Of a stretch of 43,033 nt of DNA, positions 17,855-24,978 are shown in pieces. A model generated the notes under the pieces. The model was not told where the DNA came from and made no database searches. It saw only the letters and a list, made by a program, of their open reading frames with translations. The DNA comes from UBA1081 sp045636025 (GTDB lineage Bacteria; Bacillota; Clostridia; Oscillospirales; Acutalibacteraceae). The number at the start of each line of letters is the position of its first letter. The stretch's first letter is position 1. The stretch covers positions 1 through 43,033 of the forward strand of contig JAZTWP010000015.1 in assembly GCA_045636025.1 (NCBI GenBank), given 5' to 3'. The translations under genes and the position numbers were made by a program.

Positions 17855-18016
17855 AGAGGTAGTGTACTGTATGTTATTGCCACATTCTCCGTGTAAAAAG
17901 TATGTGACAGGAGCCGTTTGTCTGTCCTTTTCTTGCCGCCTGCAAAGGTCAGGACAGCTGACCTTCTGATGCATCACAGGAAGATTATCGTCATCCTGTG
18001 ATTATAATATACACGT
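17855..18016. other. Structured geneless interval (candidate RNA, orientation unknown)
   Basis: No gene is visible between the amidase terminator and the Ltp gene. The stretch contains several strong potential stems: CACAT/ATGTG, GACAG/CTGTC, AAGGTCAG/CTGACCTT (8 bp, 5-base loop) and CACAGGA/TCCTGTG. An outer GTGTA/TACAC pair could close them. Some arms have alternative partners, for example CTGTCC with GGACAG. A TATAAT on either strand around 18001-18008 lacks a matching -35 box. It does not match any RNA family I can name. Confidence 0.35.
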
Positions 18017-18073
18017 GTTTACTTAAAATAGTATTGAAAGATAAACGATTGAACATTGAACACATAAATAAAA

Positions 18074-18103
18074 AAATCTCGGATATCTGAATATCCGAGA
18101 TTT
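18074..18103 (-). terminator. Intrinsic terminator of the Ltp-repeat gene
   Basis: A perfect 13-bp stem, AAATCTCGGATAT against ATATCCGAGATTT, with a 4-base loop, followed on the minus strand by a run of T. It starts 5 bases after the stop codon. Confidence 0.88.
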
Positions 18104-18108
18104 ATGTA

Positions 18109-18795
18109 TCAGAGTCCTACTGAGTTTACTCCGTATACTGCTTCATCGTATGTAAAACCTTCAAATTCTAACTGATCAATAAGTCCTTCTCTTGAGAATG
18201 ACATTGTGTCCAGATAGCTCTCTGCAGTTTTTGCAGCCTGTTCATACCAATCGGCACCGCAATTATCTACACCGTATTTAGCTTCTTCAGAAGTAAAGCC
18301 TTCGAATTCTAACTGATCAACTAGTCCTTCTTTTGAAAAAGAAGATGATTTAAGATAATTTTTTGCGCAAAGCATTGCTTGTTCATACCAATCAGCACCA
18401 CAGTTGTCAACAGCATAAACAGCATCTTCATTAGGATACTTTTCAAACTCTAACTGATCGATAAGCCCTTCTCTTGAAAATGCAGAAAAGCTTAAGTAAG
18501 ACTTTGCTGATTTTAGTGCATTTTGTTTTGATATTGATACTGAATTATCTATATCAGCATTTTTTGTAGTTCCATGAGTTTTATCGTTGGTGTTTGCAAA
18601 ATTGTTATCACCAAAATAACTTTCATCTGAGCTCACTCCAGTAATGTCATCTAAATAAGAAATGTCGCATCCGCTCATAATACAACTTACAAAAAGAACA
18701 GCCATTGCGATAATGAGACAGAACCAACCTTTTTTGATGACAGTTTTTTTCTCAGTAACATCATGAATTTCTTTTTTACAATTTGGACATAACAT
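18109..18795 (-). CDS. Membrane-anchored protein with three Ltp repeats
   Basis: A 228-residue protein in three parts. Residues 1-20 hold a CPNC pair resembling half a zinc ribbon. Residues 22-42 are a membrane helix ending in MSGC, near-lipobox but not canonical. A linker of about 45 residues rich in Asp, Asn and Ser follows, then three 48-residue repeats (about 91-137, 138-185, 186-228) with the core FSREGLIDQLEFEGF and VDNCGADWYEQA. These repeats match the Ltp family (PF07553, host cell surface-exposed lipoprotein), whose best-known member is the superinfection-exclusion lipoprotein of Streptococcus phage TP-J34. Other Ltp proteins have unknown roles, so phage exclusion here is inference. 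It is divergently placed from an XRE regulator. Confidence 0.85.
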   Translation of the reverse strand: MLCPNCKKEIHDVTEKKTVIKKGWFCLIIAMAVLFVSCIMSGCDISYLDDITGVSSDESYFGDNNFANTNDKTHGTTKNADIDNSVSISKQNALKSAKSYLSFSAFSREGLIDQLEFEKYPNEDAVYAVDNCGADWYEQAMLCAKNYLKSSSFSKEGLVDQLEFEGFTSEEAKYGVDNCGADWYEQAAKTAESYLDTMSFSREGLIDQLEFEGFTYDEAVYGVNSVGL

Positions 18796-18865
18796 AATTA
18801 TACCTCCGTGTAGTCAGATAATTAATTTTACAAAAAGATTGTAATAGTGACTACATTCGACATTT

Positions 18866-18907
18866 TACTGCAAAATGCGGTAAAAGTCAATACTGCATTT
18901 TGCGGTA
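18866..18907. promoter_or_regulatory. Twin operator-like sites between the Ltp and XRE genes
   Basis: Two 17-bp near-palindromes with the same arms, TACTGC-N5-GCGGTA, at 18866-18882 (centre AAAAT) and 18891-18907 (centre ATTTT). They are 25 bp apart centre to centre and lie just upstream of the XRE gene. Repeated symmetric sites in this position are what an autoregulating XRE repressor would bind. Confidence 0.7.
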
Positions 18908-18932
18908 TTTTATACTGTTTTCGGTGATTGTT

Positions 18933-19145
18933 ATGTACAGACACATTCGTGATTTGCGTGAAGATAATGATATCACGCAGAGTGAAATTTCAAGACATCT
19001 GAATTGTTCTCAGCAGGTTTACAGTAATTATGAATTGGGGCAGAGAGATATCCCTACAGATATACTTATTAAACTTGCAGATTTTTACGGAGTTTCAACA
19101 GACTACCTTCTCGGTCTTACTGATAAAAAAGAAAGAAACATCTGA
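18933..19145 (+). CDS. XRE-family transcriptional regulator
   Basis: A 70-residue helix-turn-helix protein: IRDLREDNDITQSEISRHL, then CSQQVYSNYELGQR as the recognition part, then LIKLADFYGVSTDYLLGL. This is the full small Cro/C1-type domain with no sensor domain. The ATG at 18933 follows a GGTGAT binding site; an upstream TTG-start version would run through the operator region and is unlikely. Likely targets are the two symmetric sites directly upstream (18866-18907), so it probably represses itself and perhaps the divergent Ltp gene. The PHP gene follows after 75 bp and may be cotranscribed. Confidence 0.88.
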   Translation: MYRHIRDLREDNDITQSEISRHLNCSQQVYSNYELGQRDIPTDILIKLADFYGVSTDYLLGLTDKKERNI

Positions 19146-19220
19146 CGCTAAATAAAATAAATTGATTGCACGGTATTGAAGTTGTTGCTTTGCGGTGGTA
19201 TAGTATTTGTGGTGATTGTT

Positions 19221-20015
19221 ATGAGATTTATTGCAGACCACGATTTTCACATTCATTCAACGGTTTCGCCCTGTTGTCACGACGAAAATCAGACTCCTGA
19301 GGCGATACTCGAATATGCAAAGAAAAATAATTTAAGAAAAATATGCCTTACAAATCATCTGTGGGATGAAAATGTAAAAAGTGAAGCCGAATGGCACGAC
19401 AGACAGAGATTCTGCTGTCTTGAATCTGTGCTTCCTTTGCCTCAGAGTGAAAATGTCAGGTTTTTCTTCGGTGCGGAAACCGATATGGACTATAACTTTG
19501 TCCTTGGTATAAGTCCTGAAAGGTATGAAAATTTCGATTTTGTTGTTGTGCCCACAACACATCTGCATCTTGCAGGGAATACCGTTAAGACAAAACTTCT
19601 CACTCCCGAAGAAGCTGCCGAAAAGTGGATTCAGCGCATTGAAGCTCTGCTGACAATGAATCTGCCCTGGCACAAAACGGGTATTGCACACCTGACCTGC
19701 GGTCATATTTTTAAGGGCAATGTGCCTGAGGTTATCAGACTTCTTCCCGATGAAAAGCTTTATGAAATTTTCACCGATTGTGCAGAAAAAGGCGTGGGAA
19801 TTGAGCTTAATATGAAGACTCTTTCATTTTCTGATGAAATGAAAAGCATAATGCTCAGACCTTACTTTATTGCAAAGGACTGCGGTTGCAAATTCTATCT
19901 CGGCAGCGATTCACATTCCGTGAAGGCTCTTGAAACCGCGAAAGAGAATTTTGAGGATATCATAACTTCGCTTGACCTTAAAGAGACAGATAAATTGCCG
20001 TTTATAATTAAATAA
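19221..20015 (+). CDS. PHP-domain metal-dependent hydrolase, complete paralogue
   Basis: A 264-residue protein starting at ATG 19221 behind GGTGATTG. The N-terminal DHDFHIHS motif, HDENQ, ETDMDYN, TTHLHLAG, HLTCGH and the late GSDSHS supply the His and Asp ligands expected for the PHP trinuclear metal site. PHP proteins hydrolyse phosphoesters such as histidinol phosphate; there are no histidine genes here, so the substrate is open. It is a near twin of the partial gene at 1-643, in the opposite orientation and about 18.6 kb away. The upstream neighbour is the XRE regulator. There is no obvious intrinsic terminator other than the short palindrome inside the next promoter. Confidence 0.87.
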   Translation: MRFIADHDFHIHSTVSPCCHDENQTPEAILEYAKKNNLRKICLTNHLWDENVKSEAEWHDRQRFCCLESVLPLPQSENVRFFFGAETDMDYNFVLGISPERYENFDFVVVPTTHLHLAGNTVKTKLLTPEEAAEKWIQRIEALLTMNLPWHKTGIAHLTCGHIFKGNVPEVIRLLPDEKLYEIFTDCAEKGVGIELNMKTLSFSDEMKSIMLRPYFIAKDCGCKFYLGSDSHSVKALETAKENFEDIITSLDLKETDKLPFIIK

Positions 20016-20018
20016 TCA

Positions 20019-20047
20019 TTGACAGCCGGAGAATATCCGGCTATAAT
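20019..20047 (+). promoter_or_regulatory. Promoter of the metal-resistance operon
   Basis: Perfect TTGACA (20019-20024), 17 bp, perfect TATAAT (20042-20047). The spacer itself is a palindrome, GCCGGA-GAATA-TCCGGC. A promoter this close to consensus needs a repressor, matching the downstream ArsR operator. Confidence 0.85.
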
Positions 20048-20057
20048 GTTATTGCAT

Positions 20058-20077
20058 AGTTGAATGATTGTTCAACT
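20058..20077. promoter_or_regulatory. ArsR/CadC-type operator
   Basis: Inverted repeat AGTTGAA-TGATTG-TTCAACT just downstream of the -10 box and before the regulator start. A further TTCAACTG copy follows directly. The size and TTGAA/TTCAA arms fit ArsR-family operators. Confidence 0.7.
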
Positions 20078-20100
20078 GTTCAACTGTAAGGGGTGATAAA

Positions 20101-20469
20101 ATGGTAATTCATCAGCACAGCGAAATGTGCGAATGCGATGTTGTGCATACTGATATTGTTGCACACGTAAAAGAAGTTATGGAAGATACAGAGGTGCTTT
20201 ATGCATTGTCTGATTTCTTCAAAGTTATGAGTGACAGCACACGTATGCGTATTATGGCTGCACTTGATAATGAAGAAATGTGCGTATGTGATTTGTCTGA
20301 AGTGCTAGGAATGACAAAATCCGCAATTTCTCATCAGCTCAAGGTGCTCAAGGATTCAGGTCTTGTAAAATTCAGACGAGACGGCAAAAATGTTTTTTAT
20401 ACACTCAAAGATGACCACGTAAAAACCATTCTTGAAATGGGTATTGAACATATCAAAGAAAGGGATTGA
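20101..20469 (+). CDS. ArsR/SmtB metal-sensing repressor, CadC-like
   Basis: A 122-residue winged-helix repressor that would release its operator when it binds a soft metal such as Cd, Pb or Zn. It shows the ArsR core: DFFKVMSDSTRMRIM, then MCVCDLSEVLGMTKSAISHQLKVL, then the wing FRRDGKNVFY. Cys61 and Cys63 in MCVCDL and an N-terminal pair, Cys10 and Cys12, together reproduce the four-thiol alpha3N site of CadC. The ATG at 20101 follows AGGGGTGAT; an upstream alternative start would run through the operator. It is the first gene of an operon with an HMA protein and a P-type ATPase, as expected for a self-regulated efflux system. Confidence 0.92.
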   Translation: MVIHQHSEMCECDVVHTDIVAHVKEVMEDTEVLYALSDFFKVMSDSTRMRIMAALDNEEMCVCDLSEVLGMTKSAISHQLKVLKDSGLVKFRRDGKNVFYTLKDDHVKTILEMGIEHIKERD

Positions 20470-20475
20470 TTCATT

Positions 20476-20697
20476 ATGAAAATCAAAGCTAAACTTCACG
20501 ACCTCTGCTGTGCAAACTGTGCGGCAAAAATTGAAGAAAAAATTGCAAAACTTGACGGTGTTGAAAGTGTTACGGTAAACTTTCTCACAGAAAAAATGAT
20601 TCTTAATGCCGAAGAGATGAAACTTGCAGAAATTAAAGCTCAGGTTGAAAAAATCGTTCATAAAATCGAACCCGATGTTGAAATAGAATATATCTGA
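20476..20697 (+). CDS. Heavy-metal-associated (HMA) domain protein
   Basis: A 73-residue stand-alone ferredoxin-like metal-binding domain. The binding loop reads DLCCANCAAKIE, giving the CxxC metal site plus an extra cysteine, followed by GVESVTVNFLTEKM typical of HMA folds. It sits 6 bp after the regulator and 2 bp before the ATPase. The ATPase starts directly with its membrane part, so this gene looks like its N-terminal metal-binding domain encoded separately. It would deliver or sense the transported metal in the cytoplasm. Confidence 0.92.
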   Translation: MKIKAKLHDLCCANCAAKIEEKIAKLDGVESVTVNFLTEKMILNAEEMKLAEIKAQVEKIVHKIEPDVEIEYI

Positions 20698-20699
20698 TT

Positions 20700-22532
20700 A
20701 TGAAAAAGAATGTTATACCTCTTATTGCAGGTGCGGTGCTTTTTGCGGTTTCACTTTTTGTGCCGGAAGAGTATGCAGTTGTGCGTTTCATAATGTTTTT
20801 TCTTGCTTTTGTGCTGTGCGGAATGAAAGTTATCATCAGTGCCGTAAAGGGAATTGCAAAGGGCAATATCTTTAATGAAAATACGCTTATGGTTGTTGCC
20901 GCAATCGGTGCATTCTGTATCAGAGAATATCCGGAAGCTGTTTTTGTTGTTCTTTTTTACCGCATAGGTGAGATGTTTGAGAATTATGCTGTTAAAAAGT
21001 CAAGAAAATCAATCAGCGAAGTTATGAATATCTGTCCCGACTTTGCAAATCTTTTAACAGACGGTGAAATTGAAAAGGTTGACCCCGACGAGGTTGAAAT
21101 CGGTGACACGATTATTGTGGCTCCCGGTGAAAGAGTGCCTCTTGACGGAATTGTCATAAAGGGAAGTTCTTTTGTTGATACTTCTGCGCTGACGGGTGAA
21201 TCAGTGCCCCGCAGAGTTTCTGAGAATGATGAAATTCTCAGCGGTTGCATCAATAAAAATGAAACTCTCACCGTGCAGGTCACAAAGAGTTTTGACGATT
21301 CAACTGTTTCAAGAATTCTGGAGCTTGTTGAAACTGCGTCCGCAAGAAAATCTTCATCAGAAAAATTTATCACAAAATTTGCAAAGTATTATACCCCCGT
21401 GGTGCTTGTGTGTGCTCTTATTCTGGCTGTTGTGCCCCCTCTTGTCATTAACGGTGCAACATTCCCTGATTTTGTTTACAGAGCGTTGTCGTTCCTTGTT
21501 GTTTCATGCCCTTGCGCACTTGTGATTTCCGTTCCTCTTGCATTTTTCGGCGGAATCGGCGGTGCGGCAAAAAAGGGTATTCTTGTTAAGGGCGGAAACT
21601 GTCTTGAAGTTCTTTCAAAGGCTGAAAATATGGTCTTTGACAAAACGGGTACTCTCACAAAGGGTGTTTTTGCGGTGAGAGAGATTTTCTGCAATGATAT
21701 CAGCAAAGAGAGCCTACTTGAGGCCGCGGCTTATGCCGAAAATATGTCATCGCACCCGATTGCAGAGTCAATACGAAATGCATACGGCAGAAAGATTGAT
21801 GTTTCCTTGATTTCTTCTTCAATGGAGATTGCAGGTTACGGTGTCAGGGCCGTTGCAGAGGGTAAAGAGATTCTCGCAGGTAACTCAAAACTTATGGAAA
21901 TGCACGGTATTACCTATGAGAAAAAGCAGGGCGGCACCGTGGTTTATGTGGCTGTTGACAAAATTTTCAAAGGCAGTATAATTATAGCTGACGAGATAAA
22001 AACCGACGCAAAATGCGGTGTTGAATCTCTTAAAAAAGTCGGAATCAGAAAAACATTTATGCTTACGGGCGATATAAAAGAGGCCGCAGAAATCACAGCG
22101 GAATCTCTGGGAATTGATACTGTTATCAGCGACCTTATGCCCGATGAAAAGGTAAATGAAATTGAAAAAATTATTGCAGATGCTAAGGGTAAAACAATTT
22201 ATGCAGGTGACGGAATAAACGACGCTCCCGTGCTTGCCCGTGCAGATGCAGGTATCGCAATGGGTGCTCTGGGCTCAGATGCGGCAATTGAAGCTGCTGA
22301 TATTGTGATTATGACCGATGAAATTTCAAAAATCGGTACAGCTGTTAGAATCGCAAAGAAAACAATGAGCATTGCAAAGCAGAATATCGCATTTTCATTG
22401 ATTATCAAAATCGGAATTCTTGTTCTGTGTTCATTCAACATTGTCGGAATGGGTGTTGCCGTTTTCGGTGATGTGGGTGTTATGATTCTGGCTGTGCTCA
22501 ATTCATTCAGAGCATTGAAGGAGGAAAAATAA
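20700..22532 (+). CDS. P1B-type ATPase exporting Zn/Cd/Pb-type metals
   Basis: A 610-residue heavy-metal-transporting ATPase. Membrane helices precede the actuator motif TGES, the intramembrane metal motif CPC (270-272, in CPCALVIS), the phosphorylation site DKTGTLT (Asp314), the HP dipeptide in MSSHPIAE and the hinge GDGINDAP (503-510). CPC together with a CadC-like regulator points to divalent Zn, Cd or Pb rather than copper, though copper cannot be excluded from sequence alone. It lacks an N-terminal metal-binding domain, which the preceding gene supplies. The start ATG is 2 bp after the HMA stop. It ends one base before endonuclease IV. Confidence 0.93.
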   Translation: MKKNVIPLIAGAVLFAVSLFVPEEYAVVRFIMFFLAFVLCGMKVIISAVKGIAKGNIFNENTLMVVAAIGAFCIREYPEAVFVVLFYRIGEMFENYAVKKSRKSISEVMNICPDFANLLTDGEIEKVDPDEVEIGDTIIVAPGERVPLDGIVIKGSSFVDTSALTGESVPRRVSENDEILSGCINKNETLTVQVTKSFDDSTVSRILELVETASARKSSSEKFITKFAKYYTPVVLVCALILAVVPPLVINGATFPDFVYRALSFLVVSCPCALVISVPLAFFGGIGGAAKKGILVKGGNCLEVLSKAENMVFDKTGTLTKGVFAVREIFCNDISKESLLEAAAYAENMSSHPIAESIRNAYGRKIDVSLISSSMEIAGYGVRAVAEGKEILAGNSKLMEMHGITYEKKQGGTVVYVAVDKIFKGSIIIADEIKTDAKCGVESLKKVGIRKTFMLTGDIKEAAEITAESLGIDTVISDLMPDEKVNEIEKIIADAKGKTIYAGDGINDAPVLARADAGIAMGALGSDAAIEAADIVIMTDEISKIGTAVRIAKKTMSIAKQNIAFSLIIKIGILVLCSFNIVGMGVAVFGDVGVMILAVLNSFRALKEEK

Positions 22533-22533
22533 G

Positions 22534-23361
22534 ATGTTATATATAGGTTGTCATTTGTCGGCATCAAAGGGATTTCTTGCAATGGGTAAGCAGGCTCATT
22601 CAATAGGTGCAAATACATTTCAGTTTTTCACCCGTAATCCCCGTGGCGGTGCGGCAAAGGATATTGATGAAAACGATGTGAAGGCTTATCTTGAATTCGC
22701 AAAGGAGCATAACTTCGGCAGAATCGTTGCACACGCTCCTTATACTCTCAATGCGGCAGGTGCCGAAGAGAGGGTACGTGAATTTGCGCTTCAGACATTT
22801 GCCGATGACCTTAAGAGAATGGAATATGTGCCCGATAACTACTATAATTTCCACCCCGGCAGTCACGTGGGGCAGGGGGCGGAAAAGGGAATTGAGCTGA
22901 TTTCTGATGTGCTCAATAAAGTCCTTTTCCCTGAAATGACCACAACTGTTCTGCTTGAAACAATGGCAGGAAAGGGTAGTGAAGTGGGCAGAAGTTTTGA
23001 GGAAATCAGAGCCATTATTGACAGAACTCAGCTTAGTGACAAGCTCGGTGTATGTCTTGACACCTGCCATATTTCAGATGCGGGATATGATATCATAAAC
23101 AATCCTGAAGGAGTTCTTGAAGAGTTTGATAAGATTATCGGTCTTGACAGACTTAAGGCGATTCACCTTAATGACAGTATGAATCCGATGGGTGCACATA
23201 AGGACAGACATCAGACTCTGGGTGACGGTCATATCGGTTTTGAAGCTCTTATGAAATTCATTAAAATGCCTCAGCTTGAGGGACTTCCCATTAACCTTGA
23301 AACTCCCAATGAGCTTGACGGCTATGCAAGAGAAATAGCAATGATAAAAGCAAATTATTAA
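22534..23361 (+). CDS. nfo: Endonuclease IV (AP endonuclease)
   Basis: Base-excision-repair enzyme that cuts 5' of abasic sites, a three-zinc TIM barrel of the usual length (275 residues). Visible motifs are GCHLSASKGF at the start, HPGSHVGQG, CLDTCHISDAGYD, IHLNDSMNPMGAHKDRH and LGDGHIGFE, which contain the zinc-binding His, Glu and Asp residues. AAGGAGGAAAA inside the ATPase end is the binding site for the ATG one base after the ATPase stop, so it is cotranscribed with the metal exporter. This puts a zinc-dependent DNA repair enzyme under a metal-controlled promoter. Confidence 0.95.
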   Translation: MLYIGCHLSASKGFLAMGKQAHSIGANTFQFFTRNPRGGAAKDIDENDVKAYLEFAKEHNFGRIVAHAPYTLNAAGAEERVREFALQTFADDLKRMEYVPDNYYNFHPGSHVGQGAEKGIELISDVLNKVLFPEMTTTVLLETMAGKGSEVGRSFEEIRAIIDRTQLSDKLGVCLDTCHISDAGYDIINNPEGVLEEFDKIIGLDRLKAIHLNDSMNPMGAHKDRHQTLGDGHIGFEALMKFIKMPQLEGLPINLETPNELDGYAREIAMIKANY

Positions 23362-23365
23362 AAGA

Positions 23366-23393
23366 AAAGCAGACATCAGCCGATGTCTGCTTT
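23366..23393. terminator. Bidirectional terminator between nfo and the dockerin gene
   Basis: Stem AAAGCAGACATC against GATGTCTGCTTT (12 bp) with a 4-base loop, between convergent genes. A T-rich stretch follows on the plus strand. Confidence 0.85.
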
Positions 23394-23400
23394 GTTATTA

Positions 23401-24165
23401 TTATTCTGCGAAATCATTCCAATATACAGCATAGTCAAAATTCACAGTTTGTATTTTTTCAAGCTGTGCCGACATACGCAAAACAGTTCTTGCATCAGCA
23501 GCAGTTATATGCCCGTCGAGGTCTGTATCACCAAGAAAATATATATTTTTTGCACTTCTCGCTGTTACCTTTTCAAGCCCTGCGGCAAATCTTAACACAT
23601 AACGGGCATCAGAAGATGAAACTGTTCCGTTATTGTCAATATCACCCATTTTTGAGCCGCCATACATAAAATTGAGTAATGAAGCTGTTGACGTGAATGC
23701 AAGCGTAATTGCACGTAAATTTTCAAGACTTCTGACTGTATCAATATCATCTGCAGTGAGTTTTACAACAGTAACAGGTGTTGTTGCACCGATATATAAG
23801 ATATCTTCTTCACTGAAAACTTTTGACACGGATTCTTTGTTGTATGAAAGATAATCTGCATCTTCAGGTTTTTCATTGAGTATTATTTCTGCGTAAATAT
23901 AGCCGTCTTTTATAAATTCTTTCAGAGATGTATAATCTGTAGTTCCCGATATCTGTGATTGATTTTTGCAGAAAACCTTGTACTGATGTTCCAATAATTC
24001 ATTGTGATAGATTTTGTAGTAATCGCTGTGTATAAAAGAAGTTCTTTTTCCGTTTACAGAAGGCACATACAATTCAACACCATAAAGTACAGGCATTGCA
24101 GTTGCGGAAAACGTAAAAACTGCAATAAGTAAAAGTGTAGTGAGTAAAAAAATTGATTTTTTCAT
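23401..24165 (-). CDS. Secreted protein with C-terminal type I dockerin
   Basis: A 254-residue exported protein. Residues 1-25 are a signal peptide (KKSIFLLTTLLLIAVFTFSATA). Residues about 26-165 form an unassigned domain. Residues about 171-236 form a dockerin with two calcium-binding repeats, GDIDNNGTVSSSDARYVLRF and GDTDLDGHITAADARTVLRM. Dockerins bind cohesins and place a protein in a surface complex. The unassigned domain shows no catalytic motif I recognise, so this may be an adaptor or a ligand-binding subunit. AGGAGG precedes the ATG. It is the last gene of the leftward surface block, 140 bp after a gene for a cohesin-like membrane protein. Confidence 0.87.
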   Translation of the reverse strand: MKKSIFLLTTLLLIAVFTFSATAMPVLYGVELYVPSVNGKRTSFIHSDYYKIYHNELLEHQYKVFCKNQSQISGTTDYTSLKEFIKDGYIYAEIILNEKPEDADYLSYNKESVSKVFSEEDILYIGATTPVTVVKLTADDIDTVRSLENLRAITLAFTSTASLLNFMYGGSKMGDIDNNGTVSSSDARYVLRFAAGLEKVTARSAKNIYFLGDTDLDGHITAADARTVLRMSAQLEKIQTVNFDYAVYWNDFAE

Positions 24166-24306
24166 AGTGGTAAACCTCCTATTTTTTTGTTATTTTTTTA
24201 GTTTCGGTTGATTTATATTACTGCATAATTTGCCCCCTTTTTTTTGCGGGTTTATAATATATAAGTAACAACCGATAAAAATGTAACACTTTTTTTGAGG
24301 TTTTTT

Positions 24307-24966
24307 TTATTTTTTTCTGTATTTTACAACAATAACAACTGTTCCGCCAACGAGAACTGCGGCAGCAACCACTGCTGCAATAACTACTTTTTTGATATTT
24401 TCGTTATTCTTTGCTGCTTCACCGTCAGGGAAAACAAAATTGTCTGATGTTGAAAGTTTATGAGACTCTTTGTTGAGTGAGATTTTGTGTGTTGCTCTTT
24501 CGGGTGAAACCAATGTTGTGTTCGGGTCCATTGCATAGCTGTCTGTGTAAGAGATGAAAACTGTTTCTGTTGCTTTTTCATCTTTTACTTTGAATGTGAA
24601 TATTGCAATTGTTGCGCTGCCGTCTTCTTCGCAGTCTTCGGGTTTTGCATAATAAAGATTAACAAACTGAATTGCAATTGTGTCTGGTGCCTCTGCCTGA
24701 TGACCGATTTCGATGAATGTGTCTGACATATCTGCTGTTTCGTGGCTTACATACTCAACAACATCGGGGTTGTATCTGAGTCTGAAATCTGCACTTTCCG
24801 TTCCTGCGAAATTCAGAGCCCTGTAATAGAGAGTGATTGTCTGTGTTTCCATATTGTAATCTGTTGCAAGCATAAGCTCAGGCTCATCCCATGCAAAAGC
24901 GGTTACGGGTAAAACTGAAACCGCAAGAATTATTATCGCTGTGATTGTGAGTAAGACTTTTTTCAT
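24307..24966 (-). CDS. Membrane-anchored cohesin-like protein
   Basis: A 219-residue cell-surface protein with an N-terminal signal peptide ending near AFA and a beta-rich domain of about 140 residues. A C-terminal membrane helix (near 192-214) is followed by a short basic tail, KYRKK. The beta domain carries cohesin-type features: an early strand with LNFAGTESADFRLRYNP, then DVVEYV, an internal IAIQFVNL and a closing ATIAIFTFKV. This supports a cohesin or cohesin-like fold but is recognised by pattern, not by search. The fourth codon ATG is preferred as the start because AAAGGAT overlaps the first ATG. It begins 12 bp after the FkbM stop. Confidence 0.65.
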   Translation of the reverse strand: MKKVLLTITAIIILAVSVLPVTAFAWDEPELMLATDYNMETQTITLYYRALNFAGTESADFRLRYNPDVVEYVSHETADMSDTFIEIGHQAEAPDTIAIQFVNLYYAKPEDCEEDGSATIAIFTFKVKDEKATETVFISYTDSYAMDPNTTLVSPERATHKISLNKESHKLSTSDNFVFPDGEAAKNNENIKKVVIAAVVAAAVLVGGTVVIVVKYRKK

Positions 24967-24978
24967 AATTATCATCCT

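Noticed and set aside
17855..18016. 6S RNA or SRP RNA
   Set aside because: The stems do not form the long rod with central bubble of 6S RNA, and the conserved SRP loop sequence is absent.
18109..18540. CRISPR-like DNA repeats
   Set aside because: The repeated bases encode the Ltp protein repeats in frame, at 48 codons spacing, with no spacers.
20019..20077. MerR-type promoter
   Set aside because: The spacer is a normal 17 bp rather than 19-20, and the encoded regulator is ArsR-type.
24166..24306. A gene between the cohesin-like and dockerin genes
   Set aside because: Only homopolymer-rich AT sequence is present; no open frame or clear promoter was found.
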